DNA from: an uncultured Muribaculaceae bacterium
GTDB lineage: Bacteria > Bacteroidota > Bacteroidia > Bacteroidales > Muribaculaceae
Direction of reading: 5' to 3'
Assembly (NCBI GenBank): GCA_910587475.1
Contig: CAJUMR010000023.1
Coordinates: 1-15,905 of the forward strand
Length of the DNA: 15,905 nucleotides
Positions 1 through 6,716 of the stretch are shown in pieces. Made by a program: the position numbers and the translations under genes. A model generated the notes under the pieces. It was not told where the DNA came from and did not search any database. It saw only the letters and a program-made list of their open reading frames with translations. The number at the start of each line of letters is the position of its first letter. Positions within the stretch are counted from its first letter, which is position 1.

Positions 1-64
1 TCTTTCCTGATCCGGTAAGGGCGAACCTCTTTTTGGCACCGGAATTAGTCTTAACCTTAGGCAT
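1..64 (-). CDS. rpmI: 50S ribosomal protein bL35 (partial, N-terminus only)
   Basis: The ATG is at 64-62 and the frame runs off the left edge of the window after 21 codons. The reading begins MPKVKTNSGAKKRF and continues ALTGSGK, the highly conserved basic N-terminus of bL35, a small protein of the large ribosomal subunit that binds 23S rRNA. It follows infC by 66 nt in the same direction, which matches the classical infC-rpmI-rplT order; rplT would be expected just outside the window. The spacer to infC holds a stem-loop (98-129) that could regulate it. The identity is secure despite the truncation because the N-terminal motif is distinctive. Confidence 0.93.
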   Translation of the reverse strand, partial: MPKVKTNSGAKKRFALTGSGK

Positions 65-97
65 TTTGTTTACTTTTAAAAATTAATTCGAGTTATT

Positions 98-129
98 TAT
101 AATGTTGTGTCAACTCGTGACACGTTATA
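98..129 (-). promoter_or_regulatory. Stem-loop in the infC-rpmI spacer
   Basis: Immediately after the infC stop, the minus-strand RNA can fold into a two-tier hairpin. The inner stem is GTGTCA (plus 107-112) with TGACAC (118-123) around a 5-nt loop. The outer stem is TATAA (98-102) with TTATA (125-129), separated from the inner one by a 4/1-nt internal loop. It sits upstream of the rpmI start. No T-run follows, so it does not look like an intrinsic terminator. The infC-rpmI-rplT operon is feedback-regulated by bL20 in E. coli and B. subtilis. A comparable role, or RNA processing, is possible here but is only inferred. Confidence 0.4.
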
Positions 130-130
130 A

Positions 131-730
131 TCATTTCTTTTTAGGCGAAAGCATTATGATCATGCGCTTACCTTCAAGCACAGGCATCTGTTCCACTTTG
201 CCGTAGTCTTCAAGATCGTTGGCAAAACGCAGCAACAGCACCTCGCCTTGCTCCTTGAAGAGGATCGAACGACCCTTGAAGAACACATAAGCCTTGACTT
301 TAGCGCCTTCCTGCAAGAAGCCGATTGCATGCTTGAGCTTGAAGTTGTAGTCGTGGTCATCGGTCTGGGGTCCGAAACGGATCTCCTTCACGACGATCTT
401 TGTCGACTTTGCCTTGATCTCCTTTGCTTTTTTCTTCTGCTGGTAGAGATACTTCTGATAGTCGAGCACCTTGCACACCGGCGGCTCGGCGTTGGGAGAA
501 ATCTCAACGAGATCAAGTTCAAGATCTTCAGCTATCTTTATAGCCTCCTGAATGGAATAGATTCCGGCTGTTACATTATCGCCAACCAGACGAACTTCGC
601 GCGCACGGATGTGCTCGTTTATATTGTTCGGATAAGCGTTTTTTTCGGGGCGACGCTGCGCTCCGCGGTTGGCATTATTGCCGTTGGCGTTAAAGGGACG
701 TGGTCCCGGATTAAAGGGCTTTTTCTCCAT
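131..730 (-). CDS. infC: Translation initiation factor IF-3
   Basis: This 199-residue protein is IF-3, which binds the 30S subunit, keeps the subunits apart and checks the start codon-initiator tRNA pairing. The N-domain runs from about residue 37 (NINEHIRAREVRLVG) to 100, with the motif LDLVEISPNAEPPVCK. A Lys-rich linker helix lies at about 98-112. The C-domain spans about 113-199 (KEIRFGPQTDDHDYNFKLKH, then VFFKGRSI and the C-terminal EGKRM). It starts at ATG 730, 9 nt after the thrS stop, so the two genes are clearly co-transcribed. The first 36 residues are a low-complexity Asn/Pro/Arg-rich extension not found in short IF-3 proteins. The start is ATG rather than the AUU used in enterobacteria, so the AUU-based autoregulation known there is not visible here. 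Confidence 0.96.
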   Translation of the reverse strand: MEKKPFNPGPRPFNANGNNANRGAQRRPEKNAYPNNINEHIRAREVRLVGDNVTAGIYSIQEAIKIAEDLELDLVEISPNAEPPVCKVLDYQKYLYQQKKKAKEIKAKSTKIVVKEIRFGPQTDDHDYNFKLKHAIGFLQEGAKVKAYVFFKGRSILFKEQGEVLLLRFANDLEDYGKVEQMPVLEGKRMIIMLSPKKK

Positions 731-739
731 TCAGTGGTT

Positions 740-2677
740 TTATTGATTAATGCTTTTATTGACTTCGTCGGTCAAAAGCTCTGCAAAGGTAGTGATTTTC
801 ATCGAACCTTTATCACCTTCGCCCTGTTTTCTTACGGAAACTTCAGCATTTTGTGCTTCTTTTTCACCTACTACGAGCAAATAAGGGATACGTTTGAGCT
901 CATTGTCGCGAATCTTGCGTCCGATTTTCTCATTTCGGTCATCGACGATTGCGCGCAAGTCTGATTGTCCGAGTTGCTTTGCAACCTCGTAAGCGTAGTC
1001 GTTGAACTTCTCGCTGATGGGAAGTACGACAACCTGATCGGGTGCGAGCCACAGGGGGAATCGACCTGCAGTGTGTTCGAGGAGCACAGCTACGAATCGC
1101 TCGAGTGAGCCGAATGGTGCACGGTGGATCATCACCGGACGATGCTTCTGATTGTCGGCACCTGTATATTCGAGCTGGAAGCGTTCGGGGAGATTGTAGT
1201 CTACCTGGATTGTTCCAAGCTGCCAACGGCGTCCGAGGGCATCTTTCACCATAAAGTCGAGTTTCGGGCCATAGAACGCTGCTTCGCCGAGCTCCTTGCG
1301 AGCATTGAGGCCTTTCTCCTCGCATGCTTCGATGATGGCCTGTTCGGCGAGATGCCAGTTCTCATCGCTACCGATATATTTCTCTTTGTTCTTAGGATCG
1401 CGGAGTGAGATCTGAGCCTCGAAGTTTTCGAATTTGAGAGCCTTGAAAATGTAAAAGATGATATCCATCACTTTCAGGAACTCGTCTTTGATCTGATCGG
1501 GAGCACAGAAGATGTGTGCGTCGTCCTGCGTAAAACCGCGGACGCGAGTCAATCCGTGGAGCTCACCGCTCTGCTCGTAGCGATATACTGTGCCGAACTC
1601 GGCCAGACGGAGAGGCAATTCGCGGTAAGAGCGCGGATAAGCGCGGAATATTTCGCAGTGGTGAGGGCAGTTCATCGGTTTGAGCAGATATTCCTCGCCC
1701 TCTTCGGGGGTATGTATCGGCTGGAAAGAGTCTTTGCCGTATTTAGCATAGTGACCCGATGTCACATAGAGCATCTTGTTGCCGATATGGGGAGTGATTA
1801 CCTGAAGGTAACCATACTGTTTCTGGATCTTGCGGAGGAACTGTTCGAGACGGTCGCGGAGAGCGGCGCCTTTAGGCAACCAAAGAGGGAGACCGGCTCC
1901 GACATTCTGCGAGAATGCAAAAAGTTCCATTTCCTTACCGAGCTTGCGGTGGTCGCGTTTTTTGGCTTCTTCAAGAAGGACGAGATACTCATCGAGCATC
2001 TTTTTCTTGGGGAATGATATGCCATAGACGCGCACGAGCTGATTGCGTTTTTCGTCTCCACGCCAGTATGCTCCGGCAAGCGAAGTGATTTTCACAGCCT
2101 TGATCGGTGCAGTAGTCGGGATGTGAGGTCCGCGGCAGAGGTCGGTGAAGTTGCCTTGTGTATATGTGGTTATATGACCGTCTTCAAGCTCGGAAATGAG
2201 TTCGCATTTGTATTCCTCACCCCTGTCACCGAACATTTTAAGCGCATCGGCTTTTGTAATGTCGCGGCGAATGATTTCGTTCTTCTGCTGAGCAAGTTCG
2301 ATCATCTTCTTCTCGATCTTGGCGAAATCATCGGCTGTCAGCTGGTTGTCGCCCGGATCTATGTCATAATAGAAACCGTTTTCGATAGCCGGACCAATGC
2401 CGAATTTCACACCTGGATAAAGTTCCTGAAGAGCTTCAGCGAGGAGGTGTGCCGAACTGTGCCAGAAAGCATGTTTGCCTTCCGGATCGTCCCATTTGAA
2501 GAGTTTAATGTCAGCATCATTCTCGATAGGACGGGTGAGATCCCATTCCTGCTCGTTGACAGATGCTGCCAAAACGTCCTGCGCCAGACGCGGGCTTATG
2601 GATTCAGCTATCTGAAGCGGAGTCACACCGGCTTCAAACTGCTTTACGCTTTTATCGGGAAATGTAATATTTATCAT
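740..2677 (-). CDS. thrS: Threonyl-tRNA synthetase
   Basis: This cytosolic class II synthetase charges tRNA-Thr. From the ATG at 2677 the protein has 645 residues, normal for the family. An N-terminal TGS domain (1-62) is followed by an editing domain with HSSAH (73-77) and DLCRGPH (Cys181). The catalytic core has zinc-ligand candidates C337 (MNCPHH), H388 (QDDAH) and H518 (HRAPFGSLERF, motif 3), plus motif 2 around VYRYEQSG. The C-terminal anticodon-binding domain begins at about 545. An in-frame TTG at 2698 would add 7 residues. The ATG at 2677 is preferred because family members start at MI(N/K)ITFPD and because HSSAH then falls at the same numbers as E. coli H73/H77. It heads the thrS-infC-rpmI operon. 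Confidence 0.97.
   Translation of the reverse strand: MINITFPDKSVKQFEAGVTPLQIAESISPRLAQDVLAASVNEQEWDLTRPIENDADIKLFKWDDPEGKHAFWHSSAHLLAEALQELYPGVKFGIGPAIENGFYYDIDPGDNQLTADDFAKIEKKMIELAQQKNEIIRRDITKADALKMFGDRGEEYKCELISELEDGHITTYTQGNFTDLCRGPHIPTTAPIKAVKITSLAGAYWRGDEKRNQLVRVYGISFPKKKMLDEYLVLLEEAKKRDHRKLGKEMELFAFSQNVGAGLPLWLPKGAALRDRLEQFLRKIQKQYGYLQVITPHIGNKMLYVTSGHYAKYGKDSFQPIHTPEEGEEYLLKPMNCPHHCEIFRAYPRSYRELPLRLAEFGTVYRYEQSGELHGLTRVRGFTQDDAHIFCAPDQIKDEFLKVMDIIFYIFKALKFENFEAQISLRDPKNKEKYIGSDENWHLAEQAIIEACEEKGLNARKELGEAAFYGPKLDFMVKDALGRRWQLGTIQVDYNLPERFQLEYTGADNQKHRPVMIHRAPFGSLERFVAVLLEHTAGRFPLWLAPDQVVVLPISEKFNDYAYEVAKQLGQSDLRAIVDDRNEKIGRKIRDNELKRIPYLLVVGEKEAQNAEVSVRKQGEGDKGSMKITTFAELLTDEVNKSINQ
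784..791 (-). promoter_or_regulatory. Possible internal -7 box upstream of infC, inside thrS
   Basis: The minus strand reads TACCTTTG, a match to the Bacteroidetes -7 consensus TAnnTTTG, within the last codons of thrS and about 54 nt before the infC start. No TTTG is found at the expected -33 spacing, so this may be a chance match within coding sequence. E. coli does have infC promoters inside thrS, which makes the position of interest. Confidence 0.22.
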
Positions 2678-2741
2678 TGCTAATACATTATTAATCAATC
2701 AACAAACCGGCATCTACCGGCTGCCGACCTAAAGTCACGTG

Positions 2742-2772
2742 CAAAGATACGAATTTTCGGCGAAATAACAGA
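2742..2772 (-). promoter_or_regulatory. Promoter of the thrS-infC-rpmI operon
   Basis: The minus strand carries TATCTTTG (plus 2742-2749), an exact Bacteroidetes -7 box. A TCTG (plus 2769-2772), one mismatch from TTTG, lies 19 nt upstream as a candidate -33 box. Transcription would begin near 2736, giving a leader of about 58 nt before the thrS ATG. The leader contains a short hairpin (CCGG arms at 2707-2710 and 2717-2720). No T-box or attenuator structure is visible. Confidence 0.7.
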
Positions 2773-2793
2773 TTGTTAAATACAATAAAATTG

Positions 2794-3372
2794 CTAAGCA
2801 CCAATCATTTTCATAAACTCGGCTCTCAAGGCCGGATCTTCGGCAAAAGCTCCTACATAGTCGATGGTTGCCGTGGACGAATCCTGTTTTTCCACCCCGC
2901 GCATCTTCATGCACAGATGCTGCGCGTCGCAGACGACAATGACACCCTTGGCTCCGACAAGTCTTGATATCTCGGTGCACAATTGTGCGGTGAGCCTCTC
3001 CTGCACCTGAAGACGGCGCGCATAGAGATTGACCAAGCGGGCTACTTTGCTCAGGCCGATGATCTTGCCGTCGGGAATATAGCCTATCGAGATCTTGCCG
3101 AAGAACGGCAGGATATGGTGTTCGCACATTGAATAGAACTCTATATCTTTGACGACCACAATTTGCGATCCCTCGTGTGAGAACAACGCCTGGCCTACCA
3201 CTTCATCAGATGTAGACCGATAGCCCGATGTCAGATGATAAAGAGCTTTGGCGGCTCTTACCGGAGTCTTGACAAGCCCTTCGCGTTCACAATCCTCACC
3301 CATCAGTTTGATTATCTCTTCGACGTGACGGGCTATGAGTTCAATTTTTTCTTTATCGTCAGATGATGTCAT
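2794..3372 (-). CDS. folE: GTP cyclohydrolase I
   Basis: This enzyme converts GTP to 7,8-dihydroneopterin triphosphate plus formate, the first step of folate (and other pterin) synthesis, in the cytosol. The 192-residue protein shows the family signatures EFYSMCEHHILPFFG, GLSKVARLVN, QVQERLT and CDAQHLCMKMRGV. The zinc ligands are seen as C83, H86 and C154, with the same spacing as E. coli Cys110, His113 and Cys181. The length fits the short FolE form with little N-terminal extension. It starts at ATG 3372, 18 nt after the stop of the SPOR gene, and is probably transcribed with that gene from the promoter at 3904-3936. No hairpin terminator is obvious between its stop and the thrS promoter. 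Confidence 0.97.
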   Translation of the reverse strand: MTSSDDKEKIELIARHVEEIIKLMGEDCEREGLVKTPVRAAKALYHLTSGYRSTSDEVVGQALFSHEGSQIVVVKDIEFYSMCEHHILPFFGKISIGYIPDGKIIGLSKVARLVNLYARRLQVQERLTAQLCTEISRLVGAKGVIVVCDAQHLCMKMRGVEKQDSSTATIDYVGAFAEDPALRAEFMKMIGA

Positions 3373-3390
3373 CAGGAAGTAAAAAACTTT

Positions 3391-3867
3391 TTATCGTTGG
3401 TTGATACGATCACGCACGATGCGCAATGACTTTGCCATCGACGGAAATGCTTCTTTTATTTCCGCCATGGCAGCTTCGGCTTCACCACGGGTTTTGAAAT
3501 CGCCGACTTTCACTCGCCAGTATGGAGAACTGAACGTTACGTAAACCGGCAATTCGAATCGCGTCTCGATCTGCTGTTTGCGGCTTTGCGCTTCTTTCTG
3601 GGCAGTCCTCACATTGTTATCATCGAAAATCTGAACCCTGTATCCGGCTCTGACTTTCGGCGCAGTAACCTCGACGATTGCTTCGTCGGATGTTTCCTGC
3701 TGTACGTGTTCAGCCGCCCGGAGACGGTTGTTAAGCAGCTCCGGCTGCACGACTGTGATCGACCCGTTGCTATTAAGGGCATCTGCAATTGTCGGCAATT
3801 CCGCGTAAGCAGTCACCCCACAGGTCAAGACCACACACGCTAACAGTTGTCTTGTCAAGACGTTCAT
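3391..3867 (-). CDS. Secreted SPOR-domain protein
   Basis: This 158-residue exported protein has a signal peptide at 1-22 (basic start MNVLTRQ, hydrophobic core, likely cleavage after VTAYA). A variable linker of about 50 residues follows. A C-terminal SPOR domain at about 74-155 has the characteristic start GYRVQIF, the middle PVYVTFSSPYWRVKVGDF, then R-x-EAEAAMAEIKEAFP and a final strand IVRDRI. SPOR domains bind denuded (peptide-stripped) glycan strands of peptidoglycan at division sites, so a periplasmic cell-wall-associated role is likely; the specific function is unknown. It lacks a lipobox. It lies between tpiA and folE with its own strong promoter, and probably shares a transcript with folE. 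Confidence 0.85.
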   Translation of the reverse strand: MNVLTRQLLACVVLTCGVTAYAELPTIADALNSNGSITVVQPELLNNRLRAAEHVQQETSDEAIVEVTAPKVRAGYRVQIFDDNNVRTAQKEAQSRKQQIETRFELPVYVTFSSPYWRVKVGDFKTRGEAEAAMAEIKEAFPSMAKSLRIVRDRINQR

Positions 3868-3898
3868 TTAAATCGTATATGAATATTATAATAATTGT

Positions 3899-3930
3899 GG
3901 GCACAAAGATAATAAAAAATCTTTGTGCCC
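3899..3930. repeat. Perfect 12-bp inverted repeat overlapping the SPOR promoter
   Basis: The arms GGGCACAAAGAT (3899-3910) and ATCTTTGTGCCC (3919-3930) are exact inverse complements around an 8-nt A-rich centre (AATAAAAA). The repeat lies 62 nt downstream of the tpiA stop and contains the -7 box of the SPOR gene in one arm. In tpiA RNA it would form a stable hairpin, but no T-run follows on either strand, so it is not a classical intrinsic terminator. It could be a 3'-end stabilising or termination structure for tpiA, or an operator for a dimeric regulator. Confidence 0.75.
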
Positions 3931-3936
3931 GCCAAA
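3904..3936 (-). promoter_or_regulatory. Promoter of the SPOR-folE unit
   Basis: The minus strand has TTTG (plus 3933-3936) as -33 box, a 21-nt spacer, and TATCTTTG (plus 3904-3911) as -7 box, both exact Bacteroidetes consensus matches. Transcription would start near 3898, about 30 nt before the SPOR-protein ATG. The -7 box is part of the inverted repeat at 3899-3930. Confidence 0.8.
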
Positions 3937-3991
3937 TATCATAGTTAAAGAGGTGAAAACACCACGCCATCAGGCGCAGTGCCTACACTGA

Positions 3992-4750
3992 TCAATTGAA
4001 CGCTTCAACAATGCCCATGAAGTCGGCGCATTTGAGAGCTGCACCACCGATGAGGCCACCGTCGACGTCGGGCTTGGCGAAAAGTTCCTTAGCGTTTGAA
4101 GGCTTGCAGCTGCCGCCGTAAAGGATCGATGTGTTGTCGGCCACTTCCTTGCCATATTTTTCAGCGATGACGCCGCGGATGAAAGCGTGCATGTCCTCAG
4201 CCTGATCAGCAGTTGCAGTCTTGCCTGTGCCGATGGCCCATACGGGTTCGTAAGCGAGGATGATCTTGCCGAAATCTTCAGCAGAAAGGTGGAAGAGAGC
4301 GTCGACGATCTGCTTCTTCACTACATCGAAATATGTGCCGTTTTCGCGTTCTTCGAGCACTTCACCGATGCAGAAGATCGGAGTGAGATTGTTTTCAAAA
4401 GCGAGAGCAACTTTTTCACGGAGTGTTTCAGAAGTTTCGCCATAGTACTGACGACGTTCAGAGTGACCGAGGATGACGTAGTTAGCTCCGGTCGATGCAA
4501 CCATAGCGGCCGAAACTTCGCCGGTGTAAGCACCTGACTTGTGATCGGCGCAGTTTTCAGCTCCGAGGCCGAGTGTCTCGTGGCAGATCTTTTCGCTGAT
4601 TGTGGCAAGATGAGTGAAAGGAACGCAGATGACTACATCGCAGTTGTGCTTGGTCGACTTAACAGCTGCGTTAACTTCTTCGGCAAGAGCGACACCTTCC
4701 TGAAGAGTGGTGTTCATTTTCCAGTTGCCTGCAACAATATTCTTTCTCAT
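3992..4750 (-). CDS. tpiA: Triosephosphate isomerase
   Basis: This cytosolic glycolytic and gluconeogenic enzyme interconverts dihydroxyacetone phosphate and glyceraldehyde-3-phosphate. From the ATG at 4750 it has 252 residues, the family norm. The active-site residues are visible: N9 and K11 (AGNWKMN), H96 (ILGHSERR) and E168 (AYEPVWAIGTG), followed by the flexible loop-6 sequence. The phosphate-binding YGGS (211-214) and GGLIGGAAL (231-239) are also intact. The frame is open for 30 further codons upstream, but that part overlaps the preceding gene and the promoter, and family members begin at (M)RKNIVAGNWKMN. A -7 box at 4798-4805 supports the chosen start. Confidence 0.97.
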   Translation of the reverse strand: MRKNIVAGNWKMNTTLQEGVALAEEVNAAVKSTKHNCDVVICVPFTHLATISEKICHETLGLGAENCADHKSGAYTGEVSAAMVASTGANYVILGHSERRQYYGETSETLREKVALAFENNLTPIFCIGEVLEERENGTYFDVVKKQIVDALFHLSAEDFGKIILAYEPVWAIGTGKTATADQAEDMHAFIRGVIAEKYGKEVADNTSILYGGSCKPSNAKELFAKPDVDGGLIGGAALKCADFMGIVEAFN

Positions 4751-4797
4751 TTTTGTTTTATTTAGATGTTGTTGAATGTATTTTCTGATTTGTCGTG

Positions 4798-4805
4798 CAA
4801 AGTTA
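4798..4805 (-). promoter_or_regulatory. -7 promoter box of tpiA
   Basis: The minus strand reads TAACTTTG, matching TAnnTTTG, and its first bases coincide with the TAA stop codon of the upstream DoxX-like gene (4803-4805). No clear TTTG is present at the -33 position. Transcription would begin near 4791, giving a leader of about 40 nt to the tpiA ATG. Read-through from the upstream gene is also possible. Confidence 0.55.
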
Positions 4806-6071
4806 CGAAATTTTTGGCGAACGGGGACGTAAATATCCACTTAAGATTTTATGGGGAAAATTGAGCAGATAAACAATGATCATCCACACGGCCAATCCCA
4901 ATGTCAGCCACATGTGGAACGAACGTCCGTCGATGCGGGACTGCACACTGACAAAATCATTGTCTGAACCATGGATCGCATCATGGCTCACCGATGCAAA
5001 ATTGAGTTTCCACATGATCTTGCCATTGAGTACATAGATCAGTCCGGCATCGCCTCTTACAAGTTCCTTCAACGATGTGTCCTCAACCGAGTAGACCGGA
5101 TATTCGGGCAACGCAAGCTGACGCCATGCCTCAAGGCCCTCGTCTTCAGCAGCAACGAACGCAAGCATCCTGCCATTGCGGGCTTCGACATAACGAGCAA
5201 GCTCATTGGCCAGACGCGCTTTCGTGAGATAATGCAGCCCGGGATCTATCACGGCCAGAATCAATTCTTCCCCTACTCCGTCGAGCACCTGATCCGTTAT
5301 ATCATCGTCGCCATCTGTTACGGTCAGCATCGAAGCCTCATCGGCCTCGGGTTCAACCTCTGTGCGCACAAACGTCCACGTTGAGTCAGGGATCTGATCG
5401 ATTGTAAAAGACTGCTCACGCCCGTTTTTTTCATATATATATAGTCCATCATCCTCTGTCATCGCGTCTTCTTCGTCGTTGTAGACCAAAGAACTGCCGA
5501 CGGGATACGGGCGGAAATCGACAAGAGGCTGATAGCGGTACCCAAAGAAAGCCAGGCAACCGGAGTAGATGATCGCACCGGTTGCAACGAGCCATTGAGT
5601 GCCGGTGATGTACAGACCTTTGACAAGATCGTTGCGCATCATCAGATAGATTATCATCGCCGACAGCACGATATTCTTGCCAAGGGTCGCAGCATTGGAA
5701 AGAACGATAAAATCACCGAAGCATCCACAATCGCTCACGGGATCGGCAACTGCTATATAGGCGGTGAGGGGCAACATCACACACATGAATGCTGCAGACA
5801 GCCATACCGAGGCCCGACGCATGGCGCCGACAGCGATAAGCACACCGGTGACAAACTCACACAGCGGAACAATCACAGCCAAAGCGGTGGTCATCTCTCT
5901 GGGAACAATGAGCCCCCAAACATTGAAATACTCTTCGATCTTATAGATGAAGCCCCATGGATCGATCGATTTGGACCAACCCGAAATAATGAAAGTCGCT
6001 CCGACAATCAACCGAAACAGCCAAACAGTCAGGCCAACCCACTTTGACGGCCGTAGATCAGACTGAGCCAT
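4803..6071 (-). CDS. DoxX/MauE-like membrane protein with C-terminal thioredoxin-like domain (BT_3928-type)
   Basis: This 422-residue inner-membrane protein has predicted membrane segments at about 13-32, 62-83, 87-110, 131-147 and 158-177. The motif DCGCFGD (114-120), with two cysteines, is typical of DoxX/MauE-type quinone- or disulfide-related membrane proteins. A soluble part follows (about 185-385). Its section at 267-356 (EELILAVIDP, EYPVYSVEDTSLKELVRG, LIYVLNGKIMWK) resembles a thioredoxin/TlpA fold, but the usual CxxC is absent. A last membrane segment (387-404) leads to a basic tail. It matches what is annotated in Bacteroidales as the BT_3928 family; the function is unknown. Its start overlaps the DUF1599 gene by 14 nt, implying translational coupling, and tpiA follows directly. 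Confidence 0.75.
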   Translation of the reverse strand: MAQSDLRPSKWVGLTVWLFRLIVGATFIISGWSKSIDPWGFIYKIEEYFNVWGLIVPREMTTALAVIVPLCEFVTGVLIAVGAMRRASVWLSAAFMCVMLPLTAYIAVADPVSDCGCFGDFIVLSNAATLGKNIVLSAMIIYLMMRNDLVKGLYITGTQWLVATGAIIYSGCLAFFGYRYQPLVDFRPYPVGSSLVYNDEEDAMTEDDGLYIYEKNGREQSFTIDQIPDSTWTFVRTEVEPEADEASMLTVTDGDDDITDQVLDGVGEELILAVIDPGLHYLTKARLANELARYVEARNGRMLAFVAAEDEGLEAWRQLALPEYPVYSVEDTSLKELVRGDAGLIYVLNGKIMWKLNFASVSHDAIHGSDNDFVSVQSRIDGRSFHMWLTLGLAVWMIIVYLLNFPHKILSGYLRPRSPKIS

Positions 6072-6603
6072 CAGTGAGCTTGATTATGCCGAACACGGCA
6101 TAGTTGACCATATCCATATAATTTGCGTCGATACCTTCGGAGATCTGTGTAGCCCCGAAGTGGTCCTCGATCTCTTTTGTACGCTGTATCTTGGTGAGGA
6201 TCAAGTCGGTATATGACAGTATCCTCATCATACGCCATGCCTCGTCGTAGTCGTGATTTTTGGCTATCAACAGAGAGCGAATACGCATCACCACTTCATC
6301 GTACCACTCCAATGCTGTAGCGGTGTCAATGTCTTTAGTGTCGGAGAAACCATGTTCGAGTTGGATGATGCCTACTATGCCATAATTAACTATGCCGATA
6401 AATTCAGGCAGAATCCCCTCGCCTACAGCCGAAAAACCTTTGATTTCAAGCGATCTTATCCGCTTGGCCTTGATAAATATCTGATCTGTAAGAGCTGCCG
6501 GACGCATGATGCGCCACGAAGCCCCGTAGTCCGCAAGTTTTTTTTCAAAAATGCCGCGGCACAATGCCAATGCCCCGTCAAATTGCTGAATAGTATTACT
6601 CAT
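6058..6603 (-). CDS. DUF1599 protein with internal duplication
   Basis: This 181-residue, apparently soluble protein contains two tandem copies of one unit. Copy 1 (about 19-85) reads DYGASWRIMR, LTDQIFIKAKRIRSLE, then GIVNYGIVGIIQL. Copy 2 (about 112-179) reads DYDEAWRMMR, YTDLILTKIQRTKEIE, then DMVNYAVFGIIKL. This pattern fits DUF1599 (Pfam PF07659, named nucleotide modification associated domain 1). The conserved acidic, Lys/Arg and Tyr positions could form a nucleotide-binding site, but no reaction is established. It has its own promoter (6626-6656), heads the transcript into the DoxX-like gene, and overlaps it by 14 nt. Its start is ATG at 6603. Confidence 0.8.
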   Translation of the reverse strand: MSNTIQQFDGALALCRGIFEKKLADYGASWRIMRPAALTDQIFIKAKRIRSLEIKGFSAVGEGILPEFIGIVNYGIVGIIQLEHGFSDTKDIDTATALEWYDEVVMRIRSLLIAKNHDYDEAWRMMRILSYTDLILTKIQRTKEIEDHFGATQISEGIDANYMDMVNYAVFGIIKLTDGSV

Positions 6604-6625
6604 TGTTATATTGTCATTACAATCA

Positions 6626-6656
6626 CAAAATTACAGAAAAAAGATATATCTACAAA
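6626..6656 (-). promoter_or_regulatory. Promoter of the DUF1599-DoxX unit
   Basis: On the minus strand TTTG (plus 6653-6656) is followed after 19 nt by TAATTTTG (plus 6626-6633), a complete Bacteroidetes promoter. The start would be near 6620, leaving a leader of under 20 nt before the ATG at 6603. The -33 box falls inside the T-run of the terminator that ends the upstream M13-peptidase transcript. Confidence 0.72.
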
Positions 6657-6692
6657 ACAAAACGGACAGCCCGATAGTAGAGAGCTGTCCGT
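6650..6692 (-). terminator. Intrinsic terminator after the M13 peptidase gene
   Basis: A perfect 9-bp stem, ACGGACAGC (6662-6670) with GCTGTCCGT (6684-6692), surrounds a 13-nt loop. On the minus strand it is followed by TTTTGTTTTG. It lies 24 nt after the peptidase stop codon (6717), the expected place for the end of the hydrolase-to-peptidase transcript. Confidence 0.85.
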
Positions 6693-6716
6693 CTGTAGAT
6701 CATCAGCAGGGATACG

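Noticed and set aside
248..964. A 238-codon plus-strand open frame across infC and thrS
   Set aside because: It is antisense to two certain genes and its composition is what the reverse complement of those genes gives.
2678..2698. Earlier TTG start for thrS
   Set aside because: It adds 7 residues absent from the family's usual start, and the numbering of editing and zinc residues fits the ATG at 2677.
2678..2741. T-box or ThrS-type attenuator in the thrS leader
   Set aside because: The leader is only about 60 nt and has just a short hairpin, with no T-box core or terminator/antiterminator pair.
3899..3930. Calling the inverted repeat a standard intrinsic terminator
   Set aside because: No T-run follows the stem on either strand; the T-rich part is in the loop.
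4751..4840. N-terminal extension of tpiA
   Set aside because: The 30 extra codons overlap the end of the DoxX-like gene and its -7 box, and triosephosphate isomerases start at the MRKNIVAGNWK motif.
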